The notes under the pieces: model-generated
What the model saw: only the letters and a program-made list of their open reading frames with translations
What the model was told of the DNA's origin: nothing
Databases searched by the model: none
In this document: positions 9,500-17,826 of the stretch, piece after piece
How positions within the stretch are numbered: position 1 is the first letter of the stretch
Layout: each line of letters opens with the position of its first letter
Translations under genes and position numbers: made by a program
Assembly (NCBI RefSeq): GCF_039534915.1
Contig: NZ_BAAAWE010000001.1
Location: 2,418,001-2,482,000, forward strand
Length of the DNA: 64,000 nt
Source of the DNA: Streptomyces roseofulvus
GTDB lineage: Bacteria; Actinomycetota; Actinomycetes; Streptomycetales; Streptomycetaceae
Reading direction: 5' to 3'

Positions 9500-10408
9500 T
9501 CAGCCGGCCGCCGCGCGGACCTCCGCCTCCGTGAGGAGTTCGGTGAGGCGGAGGCCGAAGCGGGCGTCGCAGGGGTGGGGGGTGCCGGTGCGGGCCGCCG
9601 CCAGCAGGGCGTCGACGGCGTGGCCGTACGCCTCCGCCGCGCCGTTCCAGCCGGGGAGGTCCGCGCGGCCCGCCGCGCCGTGCAGTGTGATCGACGCGCC
9701 CGCCGCCGCCGGCGGGGCGCTCAGCGTGAGGGTGGCGGTGCTGCTCGCGCCCGAGGTGTGACGGAGGACCAGGTGGTGGGTGTCCTCCGGGCCCCTCGCC
9801 GCGGTCAGGGACGTCACGTCGCCGAGGACCGGCAGCAGGACGGAGAGGACGTGCGGGCCGACGTCCCAGAGGCCGCCCTTGTCGCGGCGCCAGGGGGAGG
9901 CCGCGTACGGGCTCTCGGAGCCGGGGGCGTAGAGCGAGCCCAGCCAGCGGGCCTCGGCGACGTACCAGCCGCCCGCCGCCCGCTGCTCCTCGATCCAGCG
10001 GGCGGTCTCCGGGGCGAAGCGGAGGGTGCAGAAGACGACCGAGGTCACGTCCGCCTTGTCGGCCGCCTCCGCGACCTCGCGGGCCGCGGTGACCGTGGTC
10101 GCCAGCGGCTTGTCGAGGAGGAGGTGGCAGCCCGCCCGGGCCGCGCGGGCGGCGACGGTGGCCTGGACGTCCGGCGGGAGCGCCACCGCCACGGCGTCGC
10201 ACTCGGCGAGCAGCACGTCCAGGTCCTCGTACGCGCGCGTGCCGGAGGCCGCGGCGAGTTCGGCGGCCGCCTCCGGGCGCCGCCCCCACACCCCGGCGAA
10301 CTCGATCCCCTCGTGCGCGGCGAGCGCCGGCGCGTGGGTCCTGGCCGCCCAGGGGCCGGTGCCGACGAGTCCGATACGGGGACGCTGGTGTGCGGAGAGG
10401 ATCGCCAT
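9500..10408 (-). CDS. Gfo/Idh/MocA family NAD(P)-dependent oxidoreductase
   Basis: A 302-residue dehydrogenase. The N-terminal Rossmann fold has LVGTGPWA at about 14-21; LLLDKPLATT at about 95-104 matches the EKP motif (here DKP) whose lysine is catalytic in the family; the C-terminal half forms the beta-sheet substrate domain, with the WDVGPHVL segment conserved. Members oxidise or reduce sugars, inositol or aldehydes; no neighbour indicates the substrate. The ATG at 10408 is chosen because the Rossmann fold starts shortly after it. It is divergent from the TROVE/vWA operon with 199 bp between them. Confidence 0.88.
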   Translation of the reverse strand: MAILSAHQRPRIGLVGTGPWAARTHAPALAAHEGIEFAGVWGRRPEAAAELAAASGTRAYEDLDVLLAECDAVAVALPPDVQATVAARAARAGCHLLLDKPLATTVTAAREVAEAADKADVTSVVFCTLRFAPETARWIEEQRAAGGWYVAEARWLGSLYAPGSESPYAASPWRRDKGGLWDVGPHVLSVLLPVLGDVTSLTAARGPEDTHHLVLRHTSGASSTATLTLSAPPAAAGASITLHGAAGRADLPGWNGAAEAYGHAVDALLAAARTGTPHPCDARFGLRLTELLTEAEVRAAAG

Positions 10409-10607
10409 GCGCCCAGTCTGCCCGGCCGGGGCGGCCCGCTCCCACCCGATATCGGCTGGCGCCGCTCCCCCGGGCCCGGTTAGCGTGCGTCCGTGCCGGC
10501 CGCGGGACTTCGGTACGACTTCCGGAACCTGCCTGGTAAAGCAACGTCTTCGCTGATCGTGCCTCCTCTCCCCGGCCGGCACGCCGACACGCGAGGAGGG
10601 GGACGCC

Positions 10608-12023
10608 GTGTCCGAGCTCGTCGCCGCGGAGGACGTGCTGCTGTTCGTCAACGCGGCCGTGACCGCGACCGGCCAGCGGGAGTTCCGGTCGTCCGCCGCC
10701 GAGCAGCAGCTGTCACTGGCCTTCCTCCACGAGTACGTACGGGTCAACTACCGCCCGCTGTACGCCGCCTGCCTGGCGCTCGACATCAACGACCACAACG
10801 CCGCCCTCGTCGTCGAGCAGCTGCTGCGCACGCCCGGCGAGGCCGGGGACGGGGAGGGGCGGCTCGTCGCGGCCCGGCTGGCGCGGATGGCGCCGCAGCG
10901 GGTGTACCGGCTGTTCCGGCGGCTGCGGCAGGCGGGCGTGAACAACCGGCGCACCCGCGCGATCGTGCGGGAGTGGCTGGCCGCCCGGCCGGACCCGGCG
11001 CTCGACGCGGTGAAGTACCGGCCCGGGGTGAAGGCCGCGCTCCGGCACGCGCACGTGCCGGCCGCCGACGCCGAGACCGGCGACTTCCTCTTCGCGCCGG
11101 GGCGCCGGGTGCGGTACGCGCACCCGACGCTGGAGGCGTACCGGCGGGCGCACTACGAGGAGAGCGCGCTCTACGGGCTGCCGTTCAGCGTCGCGGAGGG
11201 GTTCGCTGCGAGGCACGGGGTGGGCCGGGAGGCGTTCCTGGAGCGGATCGCGCCCCGGATGACGCGGCTCGAACGGCTGCGGACCGACCGGGCCGCCGGA
11301 ACCGCCAGGACCGCCGGCGACCTGGCCGGGATGCCGCTGACGAGGCTGGCGCTCTCCGTGCTGGCGCTGCCGTTCGCGGAACGGGCGGCGCGGCGGGAGG
11401 AGCTGACCGGGGCGCTGCGGGCGGCGGCGCGGCGGGCGGCGGGGCCGCACGCGGGCGGCTGGGGGCGGGTCGCGGCCGTGCTCGACGACAGCTTCTCCTC
11501 GTCGGGTTCGGCGGTGAAGCGGCGCCGGCCGCTGGCCGTGGCGCTCGGCTGCCACTTCCTCCTGGAGGCGCTGGCGGCACCGGGGGCGTACACCGGTCTG
11601 TGGACGTCGGGGGGTACGGATCCGCTGCTCGTCCGACCGTACGGGCCGACCCCGCTCGGCCTGCGGATCCTGGACGCGCTCGACGGCGGCCCCGACCGGC
11701 TGGTGATCGTCTCGGACGGCTGGGACAACGCGCCGCCGGGTCTCGCGGGCGAGGTGCTGCGGGTCTGGCGGTCGCGGCTCGATCCGGGGCGGCGGACGGC
11801 CGCGGTCCATGTGAACCCCGTATACGACGCGGGGGTCTTCGACGTGCGCCGGCTGGGGCCCTCGGTGCCCGCCGTCGGGATCCGGGACGCGGAGGACCTG
11901 CCGGCGCTGGTGGAGATCGCCGGGTTCGCGGAGGGGCGGACCGGGCTGACCGAGCTGCGCGCCTATCTGGACCGGCGGGTGGCGGACCTGCTCGCTGCGC
12001 ACGAGAAGGGACGGACGGCGTGA
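10608..12023 (+). CDS. TROVE-like/von Willebrand factor A domain protein (Ro60-like)
   Basis: A 471-residue protein in two parts. Residues about 1-270 are alpha-helical and resemble the TROVE ring that binds RNA in Ro60/Rsr proteins. Residues about 285-470 form a vWA domain with a complete metal-binding MIDAS: D293, S295 and S297 (LDDSFSS), T348 (YGPTPLG) and D370 (IVSDGW). Ro60-type proteins bind Y RNAs and misfolded RNAs and take part in RNA quality control. GAGGAGGGGG ends 5 bases before the GTG start. The gene overlaps the next by 4 bp (GTGA), so the two are translationally coupled. The vWA half is secure; the TROVE half rests on helical pattern and context and needs a profile search. Confidence 0.7.
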   Translation: MSELVAAEDVLLFVNAAVTATGQREFRSSAAEQQLSLAFLHEYVRVNYRPLYAACLALDINDHNAALVVEQLLRTPGEAGDGEGRLVAARLARMAPQRVYRLFRRLRQAGVNNRRTRAIVREWLAARPDPALDAVKYRPGVKAALRHAHVPAADAETGDFLFAPGRRVRYAHPTLEAYRRAHYEESALYGLPFSVAEGFAARHGVGREAFLERIAPRMTRLERLRTDRAAGTARTAGDLAGMPLTRLALSVLALPFAERAARREELTGALRAAARRAAGPHAGGWGRVAAVLDDSFSSSGSAVKRRRPLAVALGCHFLLEALAAPGAYTGLWTSGGTDPLLVRPYGPTPLGLRILDALDGGPDRLVIVSDGWDNAPPGLAGEVLRVWRSRLDPGRRTAAVHVNPVYDAGVFDVRRLGPSVPAVGIRDAEDLPALVEIAGFAEGRTGLTELRAYLDRRVADLLAAHEKGRTA

Positions 12024-13168
12024 CGCGGATCGATCTGACCGGGCTCGACACCCGGCCCGCGCAGGTGTGGGGCGGGGTGCGGCTCGTGCCGCTGGTGCGG
12101 GCCGAGCCGGTGCCGGGGCTGCGGCTGAGCCGGGAGGTGTACGAGGCGGCGGACGGCCGCGTGGACGTCGGGGACGGCACGGTGTACACGTCGTACGTCC
12201 CGCACGGCTTCGTCGCGGACTGGTCGGGGGCGGGACGCGAGGAGGCGGCGTACGGGACCCGGCTGGGCGACGCGCCGCCGGCCGGCGTGCCCGTCCGCGC
12301 CCCGCACCGCCGGCTCGCCCGGCGGGTGCGCGGCGAGCGGCGGCTGCGGTTCCTGCCGCTCCACCTCGCGCTGGAGGGGTATCTGTCGCTGCACTTCGGC
12401 GGGCCGAGCGTGCTGTGGGAGGAGTGGTCGCGGGCCGCGCTGCGGCGGGGCCTGTCGCCGCGCGCGGAGGCGGCCTACGCGGGGTGGGAGGTGCCGGGGC
12501 TCGCGGAGGCGCTGCGGGTGTTCGAGCTGCACCCGGGGCAGTGCGGGGTGCTCGTGTACACGGCGGACGCCCTGGCCGCGGCCTTCGTCGTCCCGCACCC
12601 GGAGGACTACCGGCTGCTGCACCCGACGCTGGTGGAGGACCTGTACGGGGAGCTGGTGCACCAGTACGCGTACTACGGGGGTCCGGTGCCCGAGTTCACC
12701 GCCCGGATCCGGGACGGCGCCGGCGGTATCCGGGACCTCGCGGACCTGCGGGCGGCGGCCCGGGAGCAGGAGCGGCGCTGGGCGGTCGCGCACGACGGGC
12801 TGATGGCGCGGGACCTCCTCGACACCCCGTACGCCTTCGAGCGGGCGTACCGGATGGGGTCCTTCGCGCTGTACCGGTTCCTGCCGCCGTTCGCGCGGGA
12901 CGGGCGGGGGCAGCACATCGGCGAGCTGATCACCGACCACAAGGGGCGGACGGCCTATCTGAAGACCTTCCGGCTCTCGGACGCGCAGGTCAGGCGGGGT
13001 TACCTGCTCCGCCGGCTGGCGTCCTGCGACTGGCACCCGGGGCGGACGGCGGAGGCGCTGGGGATCGCGCGGGAGGAGCTGGTCCGGCGGATCCGGGCGG
13101 CCGGGTTCGGAGCGCTGCTCGACGCGCACGGGCTCGCACAGGCGGCCCGGAATGCGCGGGAAGGCTGA
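12020..13168 (+). CDS. ARPP-like protein with C-terminal Fis-type helix-turn-helix
   Basis: A 382-residue protein coupled to the TROVE/vWA gene by a GTGA overlap. It begins with DLTGLDTRPAQVWGGVRLVP and contains LRFLPLHLALEGYLSLHFGG and ELHPGQCGVLVY, which I associate with the ARPP family (ADP-ribosylglycohydrolase and rhodanese-phosphatase associated proteins) described by Aravind and colleagues; whether it is ARPP-1 or ARPP-2 I cannot settle. The last 45 residues (LLRRLASCDWHPGRTAEALG then IAREELVRRIRAAGFGALL) look like a Fis-type helix-turn-helix. Biochemistry is unknown. A role with the partner in RNA or NAD-linked stress response is inference. Its stop lies directly against the GlnR-type boxes of glnII. 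Confidence 0.6.
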   Translation: MTRIDLTGLDTRPAQVWGGVRLVPLVRAEPVPGLRLSREVYEAADGRVDVGDGTVYTSYVPHGFVADWSGAGREEAAYGTRLGDAPPAGVPVRAPHRRLARRVRGERRLRFLPLHLALEGYLSLHFGGPSVLWEEWSRAALRRGLSPRAEAAYAGWEVPGLAEALRVFELHPGQCGVLVYTADALAAAFVVPHPEDYRLLHPTLVEDLYGELVHQYAYYGGPVPEFTARIRDGAGGIRDLADLRAAAREQERRWAVAHDGLMARDLLDTPYAFERAYRMGSFALYRFLPPFARDGRGQHIGELITDHKGRTAYLKTFRLSDAQVRRGYLLRRLASCDWHPGRTAEALGIAREELVRRIRAAGFGALLDAHGLAQAARNAREG

Positions 13169-13206
13169 GTAACACGGGGTTCACAAACGGGCAACCGAAG
13201 GGAAAT
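13169..13206 (+). promoter_or_regulatory. Paired GlnR-type boxes upstream of glnII
   Basis: GTAAC-N6-TTCAC (13169-13184, good left half, poor right half) and GCAAC-N6-GAAAT (13191-13206) lie 22 bp apart, the same geometry as upstream of glnA. They start one base after the stop codon of the previous gene and end about 150 bp before the glnII start. Confidence 0.65.
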
Positions 13207-13357
13207 CCCGTGTTGCGAAGCTGCGGTCACACGAAAGGCGCTCCAGACGGCAGGCCGGGTCCCGGCCGGGCGTTCGGCGCCGCCACCGCAGCTTCTCGCA
13301 GCGCCGCGAGCCGCCGCGGATCCCCGCAGCAGCACGCCACGCCCTAAGGATGACCCC

Positions 13358-14389
13358 GTGACCTTCAAGGCTGAGTACATCTGGATCGACGGCACCGAGC
13401 CGACCGCGAAGCTTCGCTCGAAGACGAAGATCCTCGCGGGCGAGGGGCTGCCGCTGGCGGAGCTGCCGATCTGGGGCTTCGACGGTTCCAGCACCAACCA
13501 GGCCAAGGGCCACGCCTCGGACCGCGTGCTCAAGCCGGTCTTCTCGTGCCCGGACCCGATCCGCGGCGGCAACGACGTCCTGGTGCTGTGCGAGGTCCTC
13601 AACACGGACATGACGCCGCACGAGTCCAACACCCGTGCCGCGCTGGCCGAGGTCGCCGCGAAGTACGCCTCCCAGGAGCCGATCTTCGGCATCGAGCAGG
13701 AGTACACCTTCTTCGAGGGCACCCGTCCGCTCGGCTTCCCGGTCAACGGCTTCCCGGCCCCGCAGGGCGGCTACTACTGCGGCGTCGGCGTGGACGAGAT
13801 CCACGGCCGTCCGATCGTCGAGGCCCACCTGGAGAACTGCCTCAAGGCGGGTCTGGGCATCTCCGGCATCAACGCCGAGGTCATGCCCGGCCAGTGGGAG
13901 TTCCAGGTCGGCCCGCTGGCGCCGCTCGAGGTCTCCGACCAGCTGTGGGTCGCCCGCTGGCTGCTCTACCGCACGGCCGAGGACTTCAACGTCTCCGCGA
14001 CGCTCGACCCGAAGCCGGTGAAGGGCGACTGGAACGGCGCCGGCGCGCACACCAACTTCTCCACGAAGGCGATGCGCGAGGGCTACGACGCGATCATCAC
14101 CGCGTGCGAGTCGCTGGGCGAGGGCTCGAAGCCGCTCGACCACGTCAAGAACTACGGCGCCGGCATCGACGACCGCCTGACCGGTCTGCACGAGACCGCC
14201 CCGTGGGACAAGTACTCCTACGGCGTCTCCGACCGCGGCGCCTCGGTCCGCATCCCGTGGCAGGTCGAGCAGGACCAGAAGGGCTACATCGAGGACCGCC
14301 GTCCGAACGCGAACGTCGACCCGTACGTGGTGACCCGCCTCCTGGTGGACACCTGCTGCGAGGCCCTCGCCAAGGCCGGCCAGGTCTGA
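13358..14389 (+). CDS. glnII: Glutamine synthetase type II (GlnII, eukaryotic-type)
   Basis: This 343-residue enzyme makes glutamine from glutamate, ammonium and ATP; GSII is found in eukaryotes, rhizobia and streptomycetes and is not adenylylated. Conserved segments are IWGFDGSSTNQA near residue 50, FGIEQEYTFFEG near 110, and the NGAGAHTNFSTKAMR active-site loop near 225, followed by SVRIPWQV. The GTG at 13358 follows AAGGA at 13346-13350. Upstream GlnR-type boxes imply induction under nitrogen limitation alongside glnA. A perfect 16-bp hairpin ends the gene. Confidence 0.98.
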   Translation: MTFKAEYIWIDGTEPTAKLRSKTKILAGEGLPLAELPIWGFDGSSTNQAKGHASDRVLKPVFSCPDPIRGGNDVLVLCEVLNTDMTPHESNTRAALAEVAAKYASQEPIFGIEQEYTFFEGTRPLGFPVNGFPAPQGGYYCGVGVDEIHGRPIVEAHLENCLKAGLGISGINAEVMPGQWEFQVGPLAPLEVSDQLWVARWLLYRTAEDFNVSATLDPKPVKGDWNGAGAHTNFSTKAMREGYDAIITACESLGEGSKPLDHVKNYGAGIDDRLTGLHETAPWDKYSYGVSDRGASVRIPWQVEQDQKGYIEDRRPNANVDPYVVTRLLVDTCCEALAKAGQV

Positions 14390-14406
14390 TCCCCCACCAG
14401 CTCCCC

Positions 14407-14441
14407 GACAGTGCCCGCCGGTTCCACCGGCGGGCACTGTC
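14407..14441 (+). terminator. Terminator after glnII
   Basis: GACAGTGCCCGCCGGT (14407-14422) and its exact complement (14426-14441) around a 3-nt loop form a 16-bp perfect stem, 18 bp after the glnII stop codon. Confidence 0.9.
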
Positions 14442-14488
14442 GCGTTCCCGGGCCCGCGCAGTACCTGGTCTCGGGGGACGACCGGCCG

Positions 14489-14812
14489 GTGGGCCGGGAG
14501 CAGGCCGAGGCGCTGGTGGACCGGCTGTGGCTGGAGCGGGTCGCGGAGTCGGCCGGCTGGGAGGGCGTCACGGACCCGGAGCGGCTGACGGCGGCCTTCG
14601 CGGGGCTGGAGCGGGCCGGAATCGTCGCCCGTGAGCACTTCACCTGCTGCCGCACGTGCGGGACGGCGGAGATCGGGGCGGAGGAGGGCGCCGACGAGGC
14701 GCGCGGCTTCGTCTACTTCCACCGCCAGTGCACGGAGACCGCGGCGGACGGCGATCCGCAGGCGGCGATCCTGGTGACGGGGTTGAACTGGCGCAGACGG
14801 CTGGTGGGCTGA
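14489..14812 (+). pseudogene. Truncated DUF6891-like gene remnant
   Basis: An open frame of 107 residues from a GTG at 14489 contains EHFTCCRTCGTAEIGAE and GFVYFHRQCTE, which I recognise as the Cys-rich core of the actinobacterial DUF6891 family. Family members are usually much longer at the N-terminus, and here the open frame runs back only into the glnII terminator, so the N-terminal half is missing. GGGGGA at 14473-14478 could serve the GTG, so a short expressed protein is possible. The C-terminus also stops early with NWRRRLVG. Best read as a decayed remnant. Confidence 0.5.
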
Positions 14813-14860
14813 GGCGGTGTCCGGTGGGTGGGACGGAACGGCCGATGGGTGGCGGGTGGC

Positions 14861-14889
14861 TGCCCGAAGAGGTTCCCTGCTGGTTTAAT
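14861..14889 (+). promoter_or_regulatory. Candidate promoter for a leaderless transcript
   Basis: TTTAAT at 14884-14889 stands out as an AT-rich -10 element in GC-rich DNA; TGCCCG at 14861-14866, 17 bp upstream, is a weak -35. A start 7 bases downstream would fall on the A of the ATG at 14896, giving a leaderless mRNA. Confidence 0.4.
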
Positions 14890-14895
14890 AGGGAT

Positions 14896-15018
14896 ATGGC
14901 CAGCATCCAGAACGACAGCGCGCGGGGTCGGCATGACCTCGAGCCGTTCTGGCCTTCCCGGCAGCACCACGACTTCGACCGGTGCTGTCGGCGCGTGAGG
15001 AACGCGTCGGCCCTCTAA
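14896..15018 (+). CDS. Possible 40-residue leader peptide or small protein
   Basis: A short frame starts at ATG 14896 with no ribosome-binding site but with a -10-like element at the right distance for leaderless translation. The product is polar, has a His/Asp/Arg-rich middle, and carries adjacent cysteines near its end (FDRCCRRV). The frame ends 100 bp before the winged-helix gene, a position suited to a leader peptide or upstream regulatory frame. There is no family evidence. Confidence 0.3.
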   Translation: MASIQNDSARGRHDLEPFWPSRQHHDFDRCCRRVRNASAL

Positions 15019-15118
15019 AGCCGCGACCGGAGACGTGTCCGGTCCGGCCTTCGGCCGACGCGCAGTGACGTACGACGTCTGTCCGTCCGTTTCTTCGCGC
15101 GAGAAAGCCGAGACTTCC

Positions 15119-15640
15119 ATGGCCCACACCCAGACCGCCGCCGCCCCGCTCGCCGCCTCCCGTCCCCGTCTGCGTGCCGTCGCGCCCGACGAGGCCGCCG
15201 GGATGGCCCGGGTCGCGGACTTCCTGCCGCCGGGTGCCACGCTGTTGCCGGCGCCGCCGCACGCCCTGCCCGTGCTGCCGGGCCGACCGCCGATGGTCGG
15301 GTACCTGGTGCTGCTGCCGGCCGACCGGCAGCCGGAGCCCGAACCCGGGGGTCTCCCCGAGGGGCCCGTCTCCATCGACGGCGAGCGGCGGATCGCCACC
15401 GTCGACGGGCGGGCGCTCGATCTGACCTATCTGGAGTTCGAGCTGCTCGCCCATCTCGTCGCCCACCCGCACCGGGTGCACACCCGCGACCAGCTGGTGC
15501 AGACGGTGTGGGGGTACGGGCACGTGGGCGACGGGCGCACCGTCGACGTCCATGTGGCGCGGCTGCGGCGGAAGCTGGGCGCCGAGCACCGCCACACGAT
15601 CCAGACCGTGCGGCGGGTCGGCTACAAGTACCTGCCCTAG
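15119..15640 (+). CDS. OmpR/PhoB-type winged-helix protein without receiver domain
   Basis: A 173-residue DNA-binding protein. Residues about 80-172 form an OmpR/PhoB winged helix (LDLTYLEFELLAHLVAHP, then VHTRDQLVQTVWGY, the recognition helix RTVDVHVARLRRKLG and the wing TVRRVGYKYL). The N-terminal 75 residues are Ala/Pro-rich with no receiver aspartates, so this is not a response regulator controlled by phosphorylation. A frame from a GTG at 15035 is longer, but the ATG at 15119 gives the sensible protein. It shares its stop region with the convergent PepSY gene (TAG read on both strands from CTAG). Confidence 0.8.
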   Translation: MAHTQTAAAPLAASRPRLRAVAPDEAAGMARVADFLPPGATLLPAPPHALPVLPGRPPMVGYLVLLPADRQPEPEPGGLPEGPVSIDGERRIATVDGRALDLTYLEFELLAHLVAHPHRVHTRDQLVQTVWGYGHVGDGRTVDVHVARLRRKLGAEHRHTIQTVRRVGYKYLP

Positions 15641-17103
15641 CCCCGGACCTGGGGGGCCAGGGTCTCCTTCCTCGTCCTCGCCCTGGTCACCAGGGTGAGG
15701 ACGACCTCCGCGGCGAGCAGCACCAGCAGGCTGAGGCCGAGCAGCGGGACGAACCAGCCGACGAGGGCGGTCGCCGCCGCGAGGGGCAGCATCAGCGTCG
15801 CCGGCACCTTCCGCCAGGCGCCCCGGCCCACCGGCCGGCGCGGGCGGCGCAGCCACCACATGCGGTAGCCCCAGAGGATCATCAGGACCAGCGCGAGGGC
15901 GAGGGCGGCGAGCGCCACCTGGTTGAACAGACCCAGGAAGACGCCGGTGTGGGCGTCGATGCCGATCCGGGTCAGCTGGGCGAGGAGCGGGTAGTCCGCG
16001 AACCGGAGCCGGTCGAGGACGGTGCCGTCGGCCGGGTCCAGGGCGACCGAGTCCAGCTCGACCGGGAACTGCTTGTCGGTCTCCTTGACGACGTAGCCGC
16101 TGCCCTCGACGGGCAGCGTCACCGCTATCGAGGCGCTGTCGAGACCGGCGGCGCGGGCGGCCGCCACCGCCCGGTCGACGCCGATGTCGGCGGTCGCCGG
16201 GGCGGGGTCCGTTCCGTGCTGATGGCCGGTGCCGTGGCCGGCGTGCTCGGAGCCCGCGCCGGGGGCGGCGCCCGCCGACAGGGCCGGGGTCGCGCCGCCC
16301 AGGCCGTCCTGAAGGGTGCCGATGTTCTCGCCGGCGTACCGCGACCAGGTCAGGCCGGTCGCGGAGAGCAGCAGCAGCCCGAGCGCCGCCCAGAGGCCGA
16401 CCGCGCCGTGCCAGGAGAGAGTGCGGCGGCGGGACTTCGGGCCGCCCTCGGGCAGCAGGAGCGCCCGCCGCCGTGTGCGGCGCCGGGCGACCCAGAGGAC
16501 CAGACCGCCGAGGACCAGCACCCACAGCCAGCTCGCGGCCAGTTCGCTGTAGATCCGGCCGGGTTCGCCGAGGTGCAGGTCGCGGTGGAGCCCGTCGATC
16601 CAGGTGCGCAGCGGCAGGGCGCCGCTGCTGCCGTAGCTGGGCAGCTGTCCGCGCACCTCACCGGTGTACGGGTCGACGAAGACGGCCAGCGAGGTGCCCT
16701 CGGGCGCGTCGGGGTCGGCCATCAGGACGCGGGTGGTCGCGCCCGGTTCGGCGGCGGGCCAGACGGCGGTGACGGTGCCGTCCGGGTTCGCCTCGCGGGC
16801 GACGCCGACCTGGCGCTCCAGCGGGAGGACGGCGTCCCCGACGGGAACCTCGAGCTCGTGCGCGTACACCACCTTCTCGGCCTGGAAGGAGAGCGCGTAC
16901 AGCAGTCCGCTGAGCGCGGCGACGAGGAGGAAGGGGGCGGTGAGCAGGCCGGCGGTGAAGTGGAGGCGGAGGAGGAGCGGGCGCAGGGCGCGCCAGGCGC
17001 CGGGGCGGCGCGGGGTGACGGGTGTGGGGGCGGGGGTGGGTGTTGCGGGGGTTCCCGGGGGTGCCTCGGTCGTGTCGGGGCGTGCGGGATCGTCGATGGT
17101 CAT
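15637..17103 (-). CDS. PepSY-associated transmembrane (PepSY_TM) protein
   Basis: A 488-residue membrane protein of the PepSY_TM family, whose members act in iron or copper related reductions. Helices lie at about 43-70, 190-208, 232-250, 375-400 and 425-470. The motif LLLRLHFTAGLLTAPFLLV is the usual first helix and WIDGLHRDLHLGEPGR is the conserved periplasmic His motif. An outer loop near residue 290 is His-rich (EHAGHGTGHQHG), suggesting metal binding. The N-terminus is Pro/Thr-rich. The next upstream gene on the same strand is another His-containing membrane protein 60 bp away; together they look like a metal-linked unit. No heme-binding motif is certain. Confidence 0.8.
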   Translation of the reverse strand: MTIDDPARPDTTEAPPGTPATPTPAPTPVTPRRPGAWRALRPLLLRLHFTAGLLTAPFLLVAALSGLLYALSFQAEKVVYAHELEVPVGDAVLPLERQVGVAREANPDGTVTAVWPAAEPGATTRVLMADPDAPEGTSLAVFVDPYTGEVRGQLPSYGSSGALPLRTWIDGLHRDLHLGEPGRIYSELAASWLWVLVLGGLVLWVARRRTRRRALLLPEGGPKSRRRTLSWHGAVGLWAALGLLLLSATGLTWSRYAGENIGTLQDGLGGATPALSAGAAPGAGSEHAGHGTGHQHGTDPAPATADIGVDRAVAAARAAGLDSASIAVTLPVEGSGYVVKETDKQFPVELDSVALDPADGTVLDRLRFADYPLLAQLTRIGIDAHTGVFLGLFNQVALAALALALVLMILWGYRMWWLRRPRRPVGRGAWRKVPATLMLPLAAATALVGWFVPLLGLSLLVLLAAEVVLTLVTRARTRKETLAPQVRG

Positions 17104-17163
17104 GACTGTCCTCGGTGTCTCGTGAGGGGTCTGCCGTCGGGCAGGGGGAAGCGGCCCCCGGCG

Positions 17164-17826
17164 TCAGACGAGCGGACCGAGGACCGTGGCGCGGGGGACG
17201 GACGGCCGGGGCGGGCCGCGCCGGGAGAGGACGTGCGCGAGGACGACGACGTGCGGACGCCGGGCGTCGCGGCGGGGCCGCCGGACCGGGCGGCGCGGGT
17301 CGGCGGGGGCGCCGGCGGGGCCGAGCGGCACGGCGAGGAGGTGCCGGAGCGGGGTGAGCGCGGCCTCCGCGAGCGCGAAGAAGGCGGCCTCGCCGCGGGC
17401 CAGCCACAGCCCGCAGAGCAGCGCGGCGAGGAGGTGGGCGGCGAGCATGCCGGCGCCGCCGTCGGTGAGGGCGGCGAGGCCGTCGGGGGCGGGGGCCGCG
17501 CCGGCCGGCTGCGGCATGTGGGCCAGGTGGCCCGTGTGCGGCGGGGTGGCGGCCGGGGTGTGGGCTCCGGTCAGGGAGAAGGCGAGGTGGAGGACGCCCT
17601 GGGCGGCGAGGGTGGCGCCCGCGCAGGCGACGGGGCCCCGGCGACGGCCGGCCGCGCACCAGGCGACCGCGCCCGTCGCGGCCAGGGCGGTGAGGAGGGT
17701 GAGCGGGTCGAGGGAGTGCGCAGACATGGACGAATGCCCCACGGCTGCCAGTACAGCGCATACGACCGCGAACAGGGCGGCTCGCAGGGCGCGCAGCGGC
17801 GACCGGGGATGCGTCATCGGGGACAT
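17164..17826 (-). CDS. Integral membrane protein with His-rich loop
   Basis: A 220-residue membrane protein of no family I can name. Hydrophobic helices are at about 12-30 (LRAALFAVVCAVLAAVG), 40-56, 65-85 and 125-145; between them lies a loop with several His and Met residues (PPHTGHLAHMPQP). The C-terminal 60 residues are Arg/Pro-rich and soluble. It lies 60 bp upstream of the PepSY_TM gene on the same strand and is probably co-transcribed. The His/Met loop and the partner suggest a copper or iron role, which is inference. The ATG at 17826 is used; a second ATG at 17817 is possible. Confidence 0.6.
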   Translation of the reverse strand: MSPMTHPRSPLRALRAALFAVVCAVLAAVGHSSMSAHSLDPLTLLTALAATGAVAWCAAGRRRGPVACAGATLAAQGVLHLAFSLTGAHTPAATPPHTGHLAHMPQPAGAAPAPDGLAALTDGGAGMLAAHLLAALLCGLWLARGEAAFFALAEAALTPLRHLLAVPLGPAGAPADPRRPVRRPRRDARRPHVVVLAHVLSRRGPPRPSVPRATVLGPLV

